Positions 45,346 to 54,909 of a DNA stretch of 64,000 nt are shown here, in pieces. The stretch's first letter is position 1, and each line of letters begins with the position of its first letter. A program made the position numbers and the translations under genes. The notes beneath the pieces are model-generated. The model was not told where the DNA came from, searched no databases, and saw only the letters and a program-made list of their open reading frames with translations. The stretch comes from Rhabdophis nuchalis (Eukaryota > Chordata > Lepidosauria > Squamata > Natricidae): positions 325,629,919 to 325,693,918 of the forward strand of contig CM077643.1 of assembly GCA_039707465.1 (NCBI GenBank). The letters are read 5' to 3'.

Positions 45346-45370
45346 TGTTATTATTATTATTATTATTATT
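45346..45370. repeat. (TTA)n microsatellite at the 3' edge of R4 copy 1
   Basis: Eight TTA/ATT units directly abut the R4/Dong 3' end. Confidence 0.9.
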
Positions 45371-46192
45371 CTGTGGTTAATTTTTGGTGAGATTCACAGC
45401 CTTTGGGGCTGGTTAGTAGCGCAACAGCTCGAGTCCTAACCAAGGACCTAGGAACTGTCAAGGTAATGTTGGAGGATATAAGCTGTTCCAAGCAGGGTGG
45501 CCCTTTGTAGAATCAGAATGCTCAAGTCTGGCAAACCCAGAATCTCCACATAGCGAGGCAGTCCCCTAGGTATTGCTCCAAGGGCTCCAATCACAATCGG
45601 GACAACACACGACTTTCTCTTTCACAGTCGCTCAACTTCAATTTGCAAGTCCCGGTATTTTGTGATTTTTTCTTGCTGCTTATTTTCAATTCGTGCATCA
45701 CCAGGTATTGCAATGTCAACGAACCATAGTTTTTTCTTTTCAATTATTGTTATATCAGGTGTGTTGTAGGACAAGTGTCTGTCAGTCTGAATTCTGAAGT
45801 CCCACAAGATCTTGACTTTTTCATTCTCTAAAACTTTCTCAACCTGATGTTCCCAGTGATTTTTGCTGTACTCAAATCCAAACTTCTGGCACAATATCCA
45901 GTGAATGATCTTAGCAACACCGTTATGGCATTGTAGGTAATCAGTTTGTGAAATTTTGCTGCATCCACTGACCAGGTGGTCGACTGTCTCATCTTTCTCA
46001 TTACAGAGGCGTCTTTTGCTGTTGGTGGTAACATGTTGAATTTTTGCCTTCATGCAGTGGCTAAGGCTTGTTCTTGAGCTACCAAAATAAAGCCTTCTGT
46101 TTCTTTTTTTCAGTACTCCCGATCTTAACTGATTCCAAGTTAGTTTTTGGTCAGCTTTGCCTTCAATACTTTTCAAGTATTGGCTATGCATT
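45371..46192 (-). mobile_element. R4/Dong-clade LINE, 3' part with endonuclease domain (copy 1)
   Basis: The minus-strand frame 45622-46191 (189 codons) is the C-terminal part of an R4/Dong polyprotein. It contains the zinc-knuckle region LCNEKDETVDHLVSGC, in which the first cysteine appears replaced by arginine. Then IHWILCQKFGF, KILWDFRIQTDRHL and the restriction-enzyme-like nuclease motif PDITIIEKKKLWFVDIAIPGD follow. This nuclease type cuts the target for insertion, and Dong-type elements are known to insert into TAA repeats. The copy is bordered by TTA repeats on both sides. Confidence 0.85.
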
Positions 46193-46204
46193 TATTTATT
46201 TATT

Positions 46205-46246
<42 letters not shown>
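46192..46246. repeat. (TTTA)n-(TTA)n microsatellite between R4 copies
   Basis: About five TTTA units followed by about 11 TTA units separate R4 copies 1 and 2. Confidence 0.92.
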
Positions 46247-46758
46247 TTATTAAACTTGAAATTCAGTCAACTAAACATTCAAAAACTCATCACAAATACC
46301 ATGGAGAGGTGCTAATGGTTGATACGGGCTGCTGCCAGTGTCCTAGGTATCAACCAAGTACCTTCTTAAAATATAAGATGTTCCAAGTAGCAGTTTTTTG
46401 CAGTTCTGCTGATGTTATCTCGTTTTTGGGAGAGTGGCGCGGTATACAAATTTAATAAAATGAAAAATAATAAAATGTTATTGCAGGAAGCTGCAATTTC
46501 TTGATGTATTTTATAAAATTCTTGGAAATGGTACCAAGTGCCCCAATAACAATGGGTATCACTGTTACATGTTTCATCCATAGCCATGTAGTTTCGATGG
46601 CGAGATTGCAATACTTCGTAATTTTTTCCAGTTCTTTTTCTTCGACTCTGGCATCTCCTGATAGAGCGAAATCAATAAACTCTACACTTTGGCCCTTGAC
46701 AACCGTGATATCTGGCGTATTGGGTTCCAAATGACGATCCCTCTGTATTATTACGACC
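46247..46758 (-). mobile_element. R4/Dong-clade LINE fragment (copy 2)
   Basis: The minus-strand frame 46452-46730 begins with NTPDITVVKGQSVEFIDFAL, the same nuclease core as copy 1, and continues with EEKELEKITKYCNLAIET. The zinc knuckle is missing, so truncation is greater than in copy 1. It lies in the same orientation as copy 1. Confidence 0.78.
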
Positions 46759-46759
46759 G

Positions 46760-47010
46760 TGTTTTCCCCAAAATAAGACAGTGTCTTATTTTCTTTTGAC
46801 CCCCGAAATAATCGCTTGGTCTTATTTTTGGGGAGGTTTTATTATTTTTGAGGTGCAGGAGGCAGCAAGAATGGTCATCTCATGGCTGCTGCTGTGTTGC
46901 AATATTTTCAGGGAAGGCTTATTTTCGGGGGGGGGGGGCTTATTTTAGCGCATGCGTTCAAAAGCCCGATTGGGATTATTATCCAGGGAGGTCTTATTTT
47001 CAGGGAAACA
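46760..47010. mobile_element. Unclassified MITE with GTTTTCCCC/GGGAAACA ends
   Basis: TGTTTTCCCCAAAATAAGAC at the left mirrors GTCTTATTTTCAGGGAAACA at the right. AATAAGAC/GTCTTATT repeats recur inside. No coding potential and no clear target duplication. Confidence 0.65.
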
Positions 47011-47027
47011 GAGTATCATCATCATCA

Positions 47028-47065
<38 letters not shown>

Positions 47066-47066
47066 T
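47011..47066. repeat. (TCA)n-(TTA)n microsatellite
   Basis: Short TCA run grading into about 13 TTA units, separating R4 copies 2 and 3. Confidence 0.9.
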
Positions 47067-47360
47067 ATTATAACTGTGAAATCACAGATACCAGTTCCTT
47101 AGCTAGTGTTGGCCTTCAATCGCATTAGATTTCTCCAAAGAAGATGCATTGTGATGTACTGGCATAGTACATATGTGGATGCAAACAATGGGGCCTTTTG
47201 TGATTGATGAAAAAATTGTCAATGTACAGGTTTTCTAAGTGCTGTCCAAAGCACTTAACATTGCCTTCATAACCATTGGGACCACCATGGCTGATTTAGG
47301 CTATAATGTTTTGATTTCAATTTTCAGATCTTGATGTTTTCATTAGGGCTTATTCGCACA
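47067..47360 (-). mobile_element. Probable third R4/Dong fragment, degenerate
   Basis: ATAACCATTGGGACCACCAT and TTTTCAGATCTTGATGTTTT correspond to the antisense pattern in copy 1 (CAATCACAATCGGGACAACA, then CAAGTCCCGGTATTTTGTG). No frame is open. The match is weak in places. Confidence 0.5.
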
Positions 47361-47364
47361 GTCA

Positions 47365-47910
47365 GTCAGGTGTTTGAACAGGATTTGGCATTTTTATCCA
47401 CCTATTGATTCCTTCCCAACGTTATTATCTTAATCATCATTATTGTAGTTATTCAGAGAACAAAGGGGTTAATAACATTGAAGGTGAAGTACATATTTAT
47501 CACCTGTCAGTTAAAACTGACTTCAGGAAAACTTTCATTAAAACATCAAAAGGCTGCCTTAGTAGAAAAGCATTGCCTTTCGACAAAAAGGTAAGTTCCC
47601 AAGGGTCAGAAAAATGAGAGCATCCTCATATTCCTACTAAAAGGACCTCGGATTATGGTAGGGTTTTAAAAAGTATGCTTTCAGGATCTTAAAATCCAGA
47701 CAGCTTTATTTATATGAATGCAATACTTTACATAACATTTTATAAGACGCATGAACTGATTTGTGCCTTAAAATGACCTAATACACTTTATAGTGTATAA
47801 CTTTTCTTGCAACTAGTGCTAGTTAATAGTTTGGCTGTATTTGTGACCAATTGAGGAAGTCTCTCAAAAGCTTTCCATAGGCAGTCCCACATAGCCTGCA
47901 TTAAGATCTT
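47365..47910. other. No gene recognised
   Basis: AT-rich DNA with small frames only. Confidence 0.45.
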
Positions 47911-47914
47911 GATG

Positions 47915-48350
47915 TTGAAGAGCAACAAAGATGATTAGGGGACTGGAGACTAAAACATATGAAGAACGGTTGCAGGAACGAGGTATGTCTAGTTTAATAA
48001 AAAGAAGGACTAGGGGAGACATGATAGCAGTGTTCTAATCTCTCGGGTTGCCACAAAGAAGAGGGAGTCGAGCTATTCTCCAAAGCACCTGAGGCAGAAC
48101 AAGAAGCAATGGGTGGAAACTAATCAAGGAGAGAAGCAACTTAGAACTAAGGAGAAATTTCCTGACAGAACAATTAAGCAGTGGAACAGCTTGCCTTCAG
48201 AAGTTGTGAATGCCCCAACACTGCAAGTCTTTAAGAAGATGCTGGATCGTCATTTGTCTGAAATGGTATAGGGCTTCCTGCTGAGGCAGGGGGTTGGACT
48301 AGAAGACCTCCAAGGTCCCTTCCAACTCTGCTATTGTATTGTATTGTAAG
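47915..48350 (+). mobile_element. CR1 LINE, short 3' fragment
   Basis: Starts at GAGCAACAAAGATGATTAGG (the RRATKMI block) and runs to the 3' UTR with TATTGTATTGTATTGTAAG. Small deletions disrupt the frame. Confidence 0.85.
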
Positions 48351-48439
48351 ATGATTGAAACAGGAAATTCAACATATGAATCTATGATCAGGTCTGACAC
48401 GGGAACAGTTAATAGACTAGCCTGAACTGGGCAAATGCA

Positions 48440-48600
48440 CTACTGACTATTGCTTTATAACTTATAGTTCTCAATGATAATTGGGACCTGAATTTCCATT
48501 GCTAACTGATGTCATAAATTGCAATGTCACATGTCCTCATTACTTAGTGACAGCAATCCCTGCAGTCGCTGTTGCTTTTGTTAAGCAAGGTTTGCAGGTC
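48440..48600. mobile_element. CAGGTAGT-family fragment, diverged
   Basis: CTTATAGTTCTCAATGATAATTGGG-like sequence, GTTGCTTTTGTTAAGCAAGG and the spacing resemble that family. Related scraps lie at 49200-49400 and 57940-58110. Confidence 0.4.
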
Positions 48601-48739
48601 ATTAAGGGATCCTGCTAGCTTCCAAACATCAAAATCAGTGGGAAAGCCAGTAAAGTGGCTGGCAAGCAAATCAGTAGGATGGTTAGTGGCTTATGTCTGG
48701 CAGGGAAGATGCCAAATGGAAGAATCAGGACTGCACATT

Positions 48740-48945
48740 AAGTTTCAGTTAAGCTGATTTATTGCTTTGCCTATATACAAGAATTTAGTCAACTAATAGC
48801 ACTAAATTGGCACTAAATAAGCATTAAATGAATTCAAGGGAGTGGGTGGACTCGGATCACTGGTGGGAATGTAACAATGCTAGGCTGATTCCTCTCTTGA
48901 CTCTGCCCCCAAGCTCTGCCTCATCTTCACTTACATGAGAATATA
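48740..48945. repeat. Dispersed repeat shared with 56550-56970
   Basis: Both loci have TTTATT, a CCTAT(A)..ACAAGAAT block, then GGTGGGAATG/TTGTGGGAATG and GACTCTGC near their ends. At 56.6 kb a SINE splits the copy. Family unknown; an old LTR is possible. Confidence 0.4.
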
Positions 48946-49558
48946 TGAGGGTGTGCAAGTTGCCAGGGAGGTGCAGCAGGAGCACAGCAAAGTTCAGGGA
49001 TGGTGAGCAAATGGCAGCGAGGCTTGGCTGGGTGAGGGTGTGCATGGAAAGCCATGCTGGTAAAGCTTGGCATGGATGCACGAATGGCTGGGGAGAAGCA
49101 GTGTGAGTGTAGCAACCCCTAGGGCTGCAGCTGCTGGGTGCAGGAGGGTGTTCAAAGATGTGGTGTAGTGTTATCATAAGGCTTTGGGTAGCTCTGCTGG
49201 GTGCAGCCACCCAAAGCCAATTGCAACCTTCCCTGATGGCTTCCCTATCAACTTTGCGGGAATCCAGTAAAGAAGGCTACAGAATGTTATTATATGACTG
49301 GGATGCTGCAAACGTAAGTATGAGATGGTTGCCAGACACCCAAATCACAATCATGTGATTTCAAGGATGCTGAGATGGTTGGAAGAGTCCTGGTTGTACC
49401 AAACCTCTTCCATTTGAAAATTATGGAGGTCATTGTACTCTTAGGAACCTTCAGTGCAGCAAAACTTTTATTGTAGCCATCCCCAGATCTGTGCCTTGCA
49501 ATACTCCTGTCTCTTGAGCAATGCAGGCACTTCCTTTGATCTTATTTCTCTGCTACAG

Positions 49559-49682
49559 CACGGGTGTCAAGCTTGATTGTGTCACATGACATATTACGGT
49601 GGTATTTGCCTTTGCGAATCTGGGGTGGGCGTGGCCTGTGCATGATGCATCTGGCCTGCGGGCTGCCAGTTTGACACCCCTA
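49559..49682. mobile_element. Short hAT element (GGGTGTCAA family), perfect 8-bp TSD
   Basis: The ends CACGGGTGTCAAGC and CAGTTTGACACCCCTA are inverted repeats. TGCTACAG flanks both sides (49551-49558 and 49683-49690). Confidence 0.85.
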
Positions 49683-49693
49683 TGCTACAGTAT

Positions 49694-49852
49694 CAGAAGT
49701 GGGTTGCTCCTGGTTCCGCTCGGATCAGGCGAACCAGTAGTGGTGGTAGTGGGAGGCTCCACCCGCCCACCCAGACGCTTCTGTGCATGTGCAGAAGCAT
49801 CATGCGCGAGCATGAGAAAACCAGTAGCCCCAGGATTTGCAATCCACTTCTC
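49694..49852. mobile_element. hAT MITE inserted beside the previous one, perfect 8-bp TSD
   Basis: CAGAAGTGGGTTGCT at the left mirrors GCAATCCACTTCTC at the right. TACAGTAT flanks both sides (49686-49693 and 49853-49860). Its left target copy overlaps the right duplication of 49559-49682. Confidence 0.87.
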
Positions 49853-49860
49853 TACAGTAT

Positions 49861-50233
49861 GCATTGTTAGCTGTGAGGCCTTCTATACAGATTTGTGTGC
49901 CTTTCCAAATCATATCCGATCAATTTAATTTACCACTGGTGGACTCCAATCAAGCTGTAGAAACGTTAAGAGCAATGGGAGGCGCCAGAGCTAAATTTCA
50001 TGTGCTGTTGCATAGGGTCTGAATACTTATGCCAATGTGATATTTCAGGTTTTTTTTTTCTTTTTAATAACTTTATAGAAATTTCTAAAATTCTGTTTTA
50101 ATTTCTCATTATAGAGTACTGAGTGTAGATTAAAGAGGAAAAAATTGAATTTCAACAACTGTAGAATCAGGCTGCATAACAAAAAAAATCACGAAAGTGA
50201 AGGGGGTCTGAATACTTTCGGAATTCACTGTAT
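49861..50233 (+). mobile_element. Tc1/mariner-type transposon, 3' portion
   Basis: The sequence resembles the 3' part of a Tc1-like element: GACTCCAATCAAGCTGTAGAAA (end of transposase), GGGTCTGAATACTTATG, a long TA-rich stretch with GTGTAGATTAAAGAGGAAAAA, and the inverted-repeat end GGGGGTCTGAATACTTTCGG ... CACTGTA. The 5' half is missing; the copy begins where the hAT element's duplication ends. Confidence 0.82.
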
Positions 50234-50234
50234 A

Positions 50235-51045
50235 CCACTGATTTTTTTGGTATCAGATTGAAGCCATAAGTTACTGTGAATCTGATTCTTCAAAGAGAAG
50301 CGGGGCATAATTTGCTTTTCTTGCACAAATAATAATGTATATTGGCTTGGATTTATTTTCAACCAATATCAAACACTCCATTGGAAACTGACATTTTTCT
50401 AAGATTTAAATCCAGAAATTAAATTAATCAGTGACATTTGCCCCAAATGTAATGGCTCCCATTAGTTTTATATGTATTAGGGATAGGTAAGGCAAGGGTG
50501 ATATATTTGCTTTATCAAAAGCAGTTTTTATCACACCTTATGGGCGTTTCCATTTGCTGATTAGTAGCTACCGGAACTGTTAAAACAGCTTGGAACTACT
50601 TAAAGTAAAGCTGTTATTACTTCTTCACTTTTAGAAGTGTGGTGTGTTGCTTTGTATGCACCTTTGAACCATTAAATAAGATGGAGGCATTAAATAGAGA
50701 CTTTCACTCAAGCATTACCTTCTGAAAGTATTCTTTCAAAAGAATTGGAGTCAGCCATAAACAGGCTGCATTCCAGCTACTGAAAAAACAAAGACTATTC
50801 ATAATTATTCAGATGGCAGCAAATATTGCATAATACACTGAGATCAAGGAGCCTTCACCCAAATAGAATAGAAGAACAGGAGTGTTTTTATTAGTCATCC
50901 TTTCAGTGTAGGTCTATTCATTTTTTTTAATGAAACATCCATATCAGATTACTGAAAAAAAGAAAAAAAAGGTATCTATAAAAATAGGTATGCAGAGAGC
51001 ATCATTCAAAGCAAAATTATGCTTAGACAATTGACTTGGTGTGCT
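50235..51045. other. No gene recognised
   Basis: AT-rich DNA, no domains or assignable repeats. Confidence 0.45.
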
Positions 51046-51059
51046 TCAAGCCTCTAAGT

Positions 51060-51194
51060 CAGGGGTCTCCAACCTTTGCAACTTTAAGTCTGAAGGACTT
51101 CAGTTCCCAGACTTCTCCAGCCAGCTTTGCTGGCTGGAGAATTCTGGGAGCTGAAGTCCTTCAGACTTAAAGTTGCAAAGGTTGGAGACCCCTG
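51060..51194. mobile_element. Palindromic hAT MITE, 135 bp, 8-bp TSD with one change
   Basis: CAGGGGTCTCCAACCTTTGC at the left and GCAAAGGTTGGAGACCCCTG at the right are exact inverted repeats. The palindrome extends nearly to the centre (CCAGCCAGCTTTGCTGGCTGG). Flanks are CTCTAAGT (51052-51059) and ATCTAAGT (51195-51202). The DNA just to its right, 51215-51315, recurs inverted inside the related element at 57529-57726. Confidence 0.93.
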
Positions 51195-51512
51195 ATCTAA
51201 GTAACAGCAACATACTTTTGCCAGGAAAAGCGAAACCTGCAGAAAATAATCATGCTTTTCAAAGAGTATTTTATAGTTCTTGCTAAATTGGAAAATTATA
51301 TTTAATTTCATTCACTTTTTAAAATTATTATTATTATCTCATGGTTCCACTACTCAGCAAATTATCAAGGTTTGCCCCCTGGTGGCCAGTTGGATGGTGC
51401 TGATGTGTTCTAGCAGCAGTTAGATGTAGCATAGCTCCTAGGTTAACTGGGGGAGTTTCTTCCATCTCAGGAATGCTTTGAGGTTTCCATATAAATATGC
51501 CAGCTTCTAAAC

Positions 51513-51739
51513 CAGCGGTAGTCAACCTGGTCCCTACCGCCCACTAGTGGGCGTTCCAGCTTTCATGGTGGGCGGTAGGGGTTTTGTCCGATACTGAAGC
51601 ACTTTCCTTTTTTAAATTTAAGTTGGCTTCTCTACTTTATAAATCACCATTACTATGGAACCAGTAGGCGGTTAGAAAATTTTACTACTAACAGAGATAC
51701 AAAAGTGTGCGGTAAGTATAAAAAGGTTGACTACCGCTG
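51513..51739. mobile_element. hAT MITE, second copy of the 17668 family
   Basis: The ends are CAGCGGTAGTCAACCTGG and AAAAGGTTGACTACCGCTG. Flanks are TTCTAAAC (51505-51512) and TTCCAAAC (51740-51747). It has a body similar to 17668-17892, including GGCGGTAGGGGTTTTGTCC. Confidence 0.92.
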
Positions 51740-51747
51740 TTCCAAAC

Positions 51748-51882
51748 CAGGGGTCTGCAAAGTCGGCTCTTTTAAGACTGGTGGACTTCAACTCCCAGAG
51801 TTCCCCAGCCAGCATAGCTGGCTGGGGAATTCTGGGAGTTGAAGTCCACCAGTCTTAAAAGAGCCGACTTTGCAGACCCCTG
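51748..51882. mobile_element. Palindromic hAT MITE abutting the previous one
   Basis: The ends CAGGGGTCTGCAAAGTCGGC and GCCGACTTTGCAGACCCCTG are exact inverted repeats. The arms pair almost perfectly around CCAGCCAGCATAGCTGGCTGG. It is flanked by TTCCAAAC (shared with the previous element) and TTCTAAAC (51883-51890). Confidence 0.93.
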
Positions 51883-51894
51883 TTCTAAACCATC

Positions 51895-53160
51895 ATGCCT
51901 ACTCTACTCTAGGCTCTTTGGTTCTGTCAGCTGCCACTTCATGCTTGCATTTTGCTATCCCTCGGTGCCAGACTGCCAAGAACTCTAGGGAGAATGGATG
52001 GCAGGGGGGGGGGGGGGAAGATTCGAGGAAAATGAAAAGTTCACTGCATTTCTCTGTGATTTCAAGGTTGAAATGGAATATAGTTGCATATCAAAGCAAT
52101 TGTTCTGAAATGAATTTGATTGGGTATTGGGGGGGGGGAGGAAGCATGGGCAGGCACCTAAGGCAAGGGAAATTAGATTTAGAGATTTTGGAATGCGGAC
52201 TTCAGTTCGCTACTCAATTCCACTTGACCTCTAGTAAACTATATTTCTTAACAAATGGAGTTAAACCTCTCTGTCAGGTCGGCTTCACCGATAACCAAGA
52301 AAGAAACCTCTCGACTCCATTATTAGTGGAATTAAAAGTACTTTTACTGGTTAAGGAATGAATAGCATAGATGCTAAGCAAGGTCTGAAGCATTTAGGCG
52401 CGAAAGCATACATATCAATATATGTCCAACCCTCTTCCCCTGAATAACCCCCTTCCATGGTCCAATGTGTAAAGCCCCTAGGTGTCACGTGGCTTCATCT
52501 TCAAAAAGCATCATCAGGTTGACATGTAAGACCGTTGACCTTGACCATAAGATGACCCAAGCACAGGTACGCGCAATAGATGGTAACAGTAGATGGCACC
52601 AGAGTATTTCCTTCTGCAACTCACCCTCCTGCACCATACAGTCCCAAACCCAATGCAAAGCTCCTCCTCCCCCCCCCCCCCAGTTTCATATTGCAGCCAG
52701 AGCGAACAGGAAAGCGAAGGCTGACACTCTCCTTCACCTCCCACTTAGTTTCTTTCTCCTAGAGTTGCAGCTCCATGTTTTTTAAATTAAAAAAAAAATG
52801 GCTTGAAATTCCAATTTCATGAGCTTTCTTGATTAGTCCTGTCAGGGTGACTGGACTGCTGTCCTAGTGCCCAAATGTATGAACCATGAATCAAAAAACG
52901 TGGGAAGATGGTCATCCTTGCTCTCTTCTAGCCTTGGGCCAGCTAATTTTTAAAAAAATATTTTTATTTTTAATTTTCCAAACAAACACAACACAAAGAA
53001 TCCTCCTTCTTTACATACTGTAGAAAGTGTATCAGTTTGGCCAGCTAATTTTTGACCACTCATTCCTCTCATTCTTCTTTTCTTTAATACCCTGTATTAA
53101 TAGGAAGTCTTTTCCCAGCAGAGGGAGGGGTGGGTCACTTGATTATGCATATATATACAC
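51895..53160. other. No gene recognised
   Basis: Contains G- and C-homopolymers (near 52006, 52130 and 52670). A frame of 163 codons at 51870-52361 has no recognisable domain and starts at a transposon edge, so I do not call it. Confidence 0.45.
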
Positions 53161-53164
53161 AACG

Positions 53165-53285
53165 GAACTCATAGCTTTCTGTCTAGATGGTCTCTGGTGA
53201 TGAGCCGAAAGGCAGAAAAGGAAAGTAGTATGCTTCCTCCCTTAATTGGTGCTTAACAGGGTGTTGTGACACAAGTATATACTTA
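53165..53285. repeat. Dispersed repeat related to 41440-41570
   Basis: Shares ATAGCTTTCTGTCTAGATGG, GAGCCGAAAGGCAGAA and GTTGTGACACAAGTATAT with the 41-kb copy. Confidence 0.55.
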
Positions 53286-53304
53286 TCCTCCTGTCTCAGC
53301 TGAT

Positions 53305-53500
53305 CAGGAAGAGAACCTGGTGGCCTAATGACTAAGGCTCCTGCCTAGCATGTAACACAGCCCTGGTTCAAATCCCAGTAAGGGTATGACTAGCTGAGGA
53401 GAGTTAAAAAGCTCAAAATAGATCTATCCTAGTCTCCCTGATTTATTTATTGATCAGCTCAAAAACATAACATATATATATTCGAACCGGGGCTGTATTA
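53305..53500 (+). mobile_element. tRNA-derived SINE and a facing partial copy
   Basis: Sense part: CTGGTGGCCTAATGACTAAG (A box), GCCTAGCATGTAACACAGCC, GGTTCAAATCCCAGTAAGG (B box). At 53480-53511 the reverse complement of the head recurs (TTCGAACCGGGGCTGT then TATGCTAGGCC), so two copies face each other. Confidence 0.6.
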
Positions 53501-53537
53501 TATGCTAGGCCAGTGGTCGGCCTAGCATATAATACTA

Positions 53538-53859
53538 GGGCGAGCACCCGAGGCTACCGCCACCCTAAGTGCGCCGAGGCTATCGCCCGGCAAGTCGCCC
53601 GGCAGCGGCGGCGTGCAGGGAAGCCAGGCGCGTCTCCACTGGCTCCCTCTGACAGCCATCACAGCGCACGTTCTGGGGCCGCGCGCCCACCTCCCTCTCA
53701 GCCATGCCTGGCGAGCGGCCCCAGAACGTGCGCTGTGGTGGCTGTCAGAGGGAGCCGGTGGAGACGCGCCTGGCTTCCCTGCATGCCGCCGCTGCCGGGC
53801 GACTTGCCGGGCTATAGCCTCGGCGCGCTTAGGGTGGCGGTAGCCTCGGGTGCTCGCCC
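53538..53859. repeat. Large GC-rich foldback, 145-bp arms, ~32-bp loop
   Basis: The left arm 53538-53682 is the near-complete reverse complement of 53715-53859. Because of the symmetry, both strands encode very similar open frames (53513-54088 plus, 53522-53911 minus), including the run GYRHPK-AEAIARQVARQRR. This is a by-product of the palindrome, not a gene. Confidence 0.92.
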
Positions 53860-53934
53860 TGCCCGCTCGCCCGCTGTGGGAGAAGGCATCCATAGCCTTC
53901 CCAGGCGGCATGCCGGGCCTTCCAGTGCTTCCGG

Positions 53935-54395
53935 GGGGGAGAGGGGAGAGAGGGAGGGACTGACAGACACAGAGAGAGATAGGGGGGAGGGAGAGACAGA
54001 GAGATGGACAGAGACAGAGAGGGAGGGAGGGAGGGAGGGAGAGAGACAGAGAGAGGCACAGAGAAAGAATGACAGAGGGAGGGATTGAATCGGAGACAGA
54101 CGGGGAAAGAGGGAGAGACAGACAGAGAGAGAGGGAGAGAGGGAATCAGAGAGAGTGACACACAGAGAGACAGGGAGAAACAGAGGGAGGGAGAGACAGA
54201 TAGACAGAGACAGAGTAATTAAGTGAGTGAGAGACAGACAGACACACATACACACACACAGAGTGACAGAGATGGGTGGAGGGAGGAGAGAGAGACAGAT
54301 ACAGAGAGACAGACAGACACAGAGAGAGAGACAGAAAGAAAAAGAGAGAAGAAAAAAAAAGAAAGACAAAGAAAGTGGGAGAGAGATAAAGAAAG
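53935..54395. repeat. Polypurine (GA-rich) tract
   Basis: About 450 bp of almost uninterrupted purine runs such as GAGAGACAGAGAGAG, within the hAT-like element. It corresponds to the TTTC tract of 40651-40802 read on the other strand. Confidence 0.9.
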
Positions 54396-54909
54396 AACTT
54401 ATGACCACAATTGAGCCCAAAATTTTGGTTGCTAAGCAAGACCGTCGTTAAGTGAGTTTCACCACATTTTCCAAATTGGCCACGCCCACCTGGTCACATG
54501 AACACTGAGCCACTCCCACAAAACAGGCCACACCTTCTTTTGGCTCTCAAAAGAAATTTCAATCGTTGTACTGTTGATGTTTGGCTCCCTTGACTAATGA
54601 GTTTGCCCACCACTGGTTTAGGTGGTTGAATTTTTATTGTCTTAAAATGATTTTATATGTCATTTAATTTTTGATTGAGAGTCACCCAGAGTTGGTTGAA
54701 AGATGGGCAGCTATATAAATGTTTTAAATAAATAAATAAATAGCTTCTGGAGTGTTCTTCTGACTAGAGAGAATGCCTTTAATTTAATTTTCTATTTAAA
54801 AAATGTGAATTGGTCCCACTACTATTCAGCAAATTAACAATATTTATGTGAGATTTAGACTACTAGCAGAGTCCAAATGTATTCTATTAGTCTCTTCATA
54901 CTGTAGCGT

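Larger units (their letters stand above)
53511..54615. mobile_element. hAT-like element with giant foldback and polypurine tract
   Basis: CAGTGGTCGGC at the left and GCCCACCACTG at the right are short inverted termini. On the minus strand the right part reads as in 40474-40931: GGCGTGGCCA, TGTGGTGAAACTCACTTAAC, GCTTAGCAACCAAAATTTTG, then a long pyrimidine run. The left third is a 145-bp-arm palindrome. No clear 8-bp duplication is seen (TGCTAGGC against GTTTAGGT). Confidence 0.6.

Noticed and set aside
48740..48945. Endogenous retrovirus LTR
   Set aside because: The repeat shared with 56.6 kb lacks visible TG..CA ends, poly(A) layout or internal genes, so I keep it as unclassified.
51870..52361. 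163-codon ORF
   Set aside because: Starts at the edge of a MITE duplication, has no recognisable domain and no conservation evidence.
53513..54088. 191-codon plus-strand ORF and its 129-codon minus-strand twin
   Set aside because: Both are produced by the 145-bp-arm palindrome; similar proteins on both strands and no known domain make them non-genes.
53812..54451. Ser/Leu-rich and Glu/Arg-rich ORFs
   Set aside because: Read-through of the polypurine tract on either strand.
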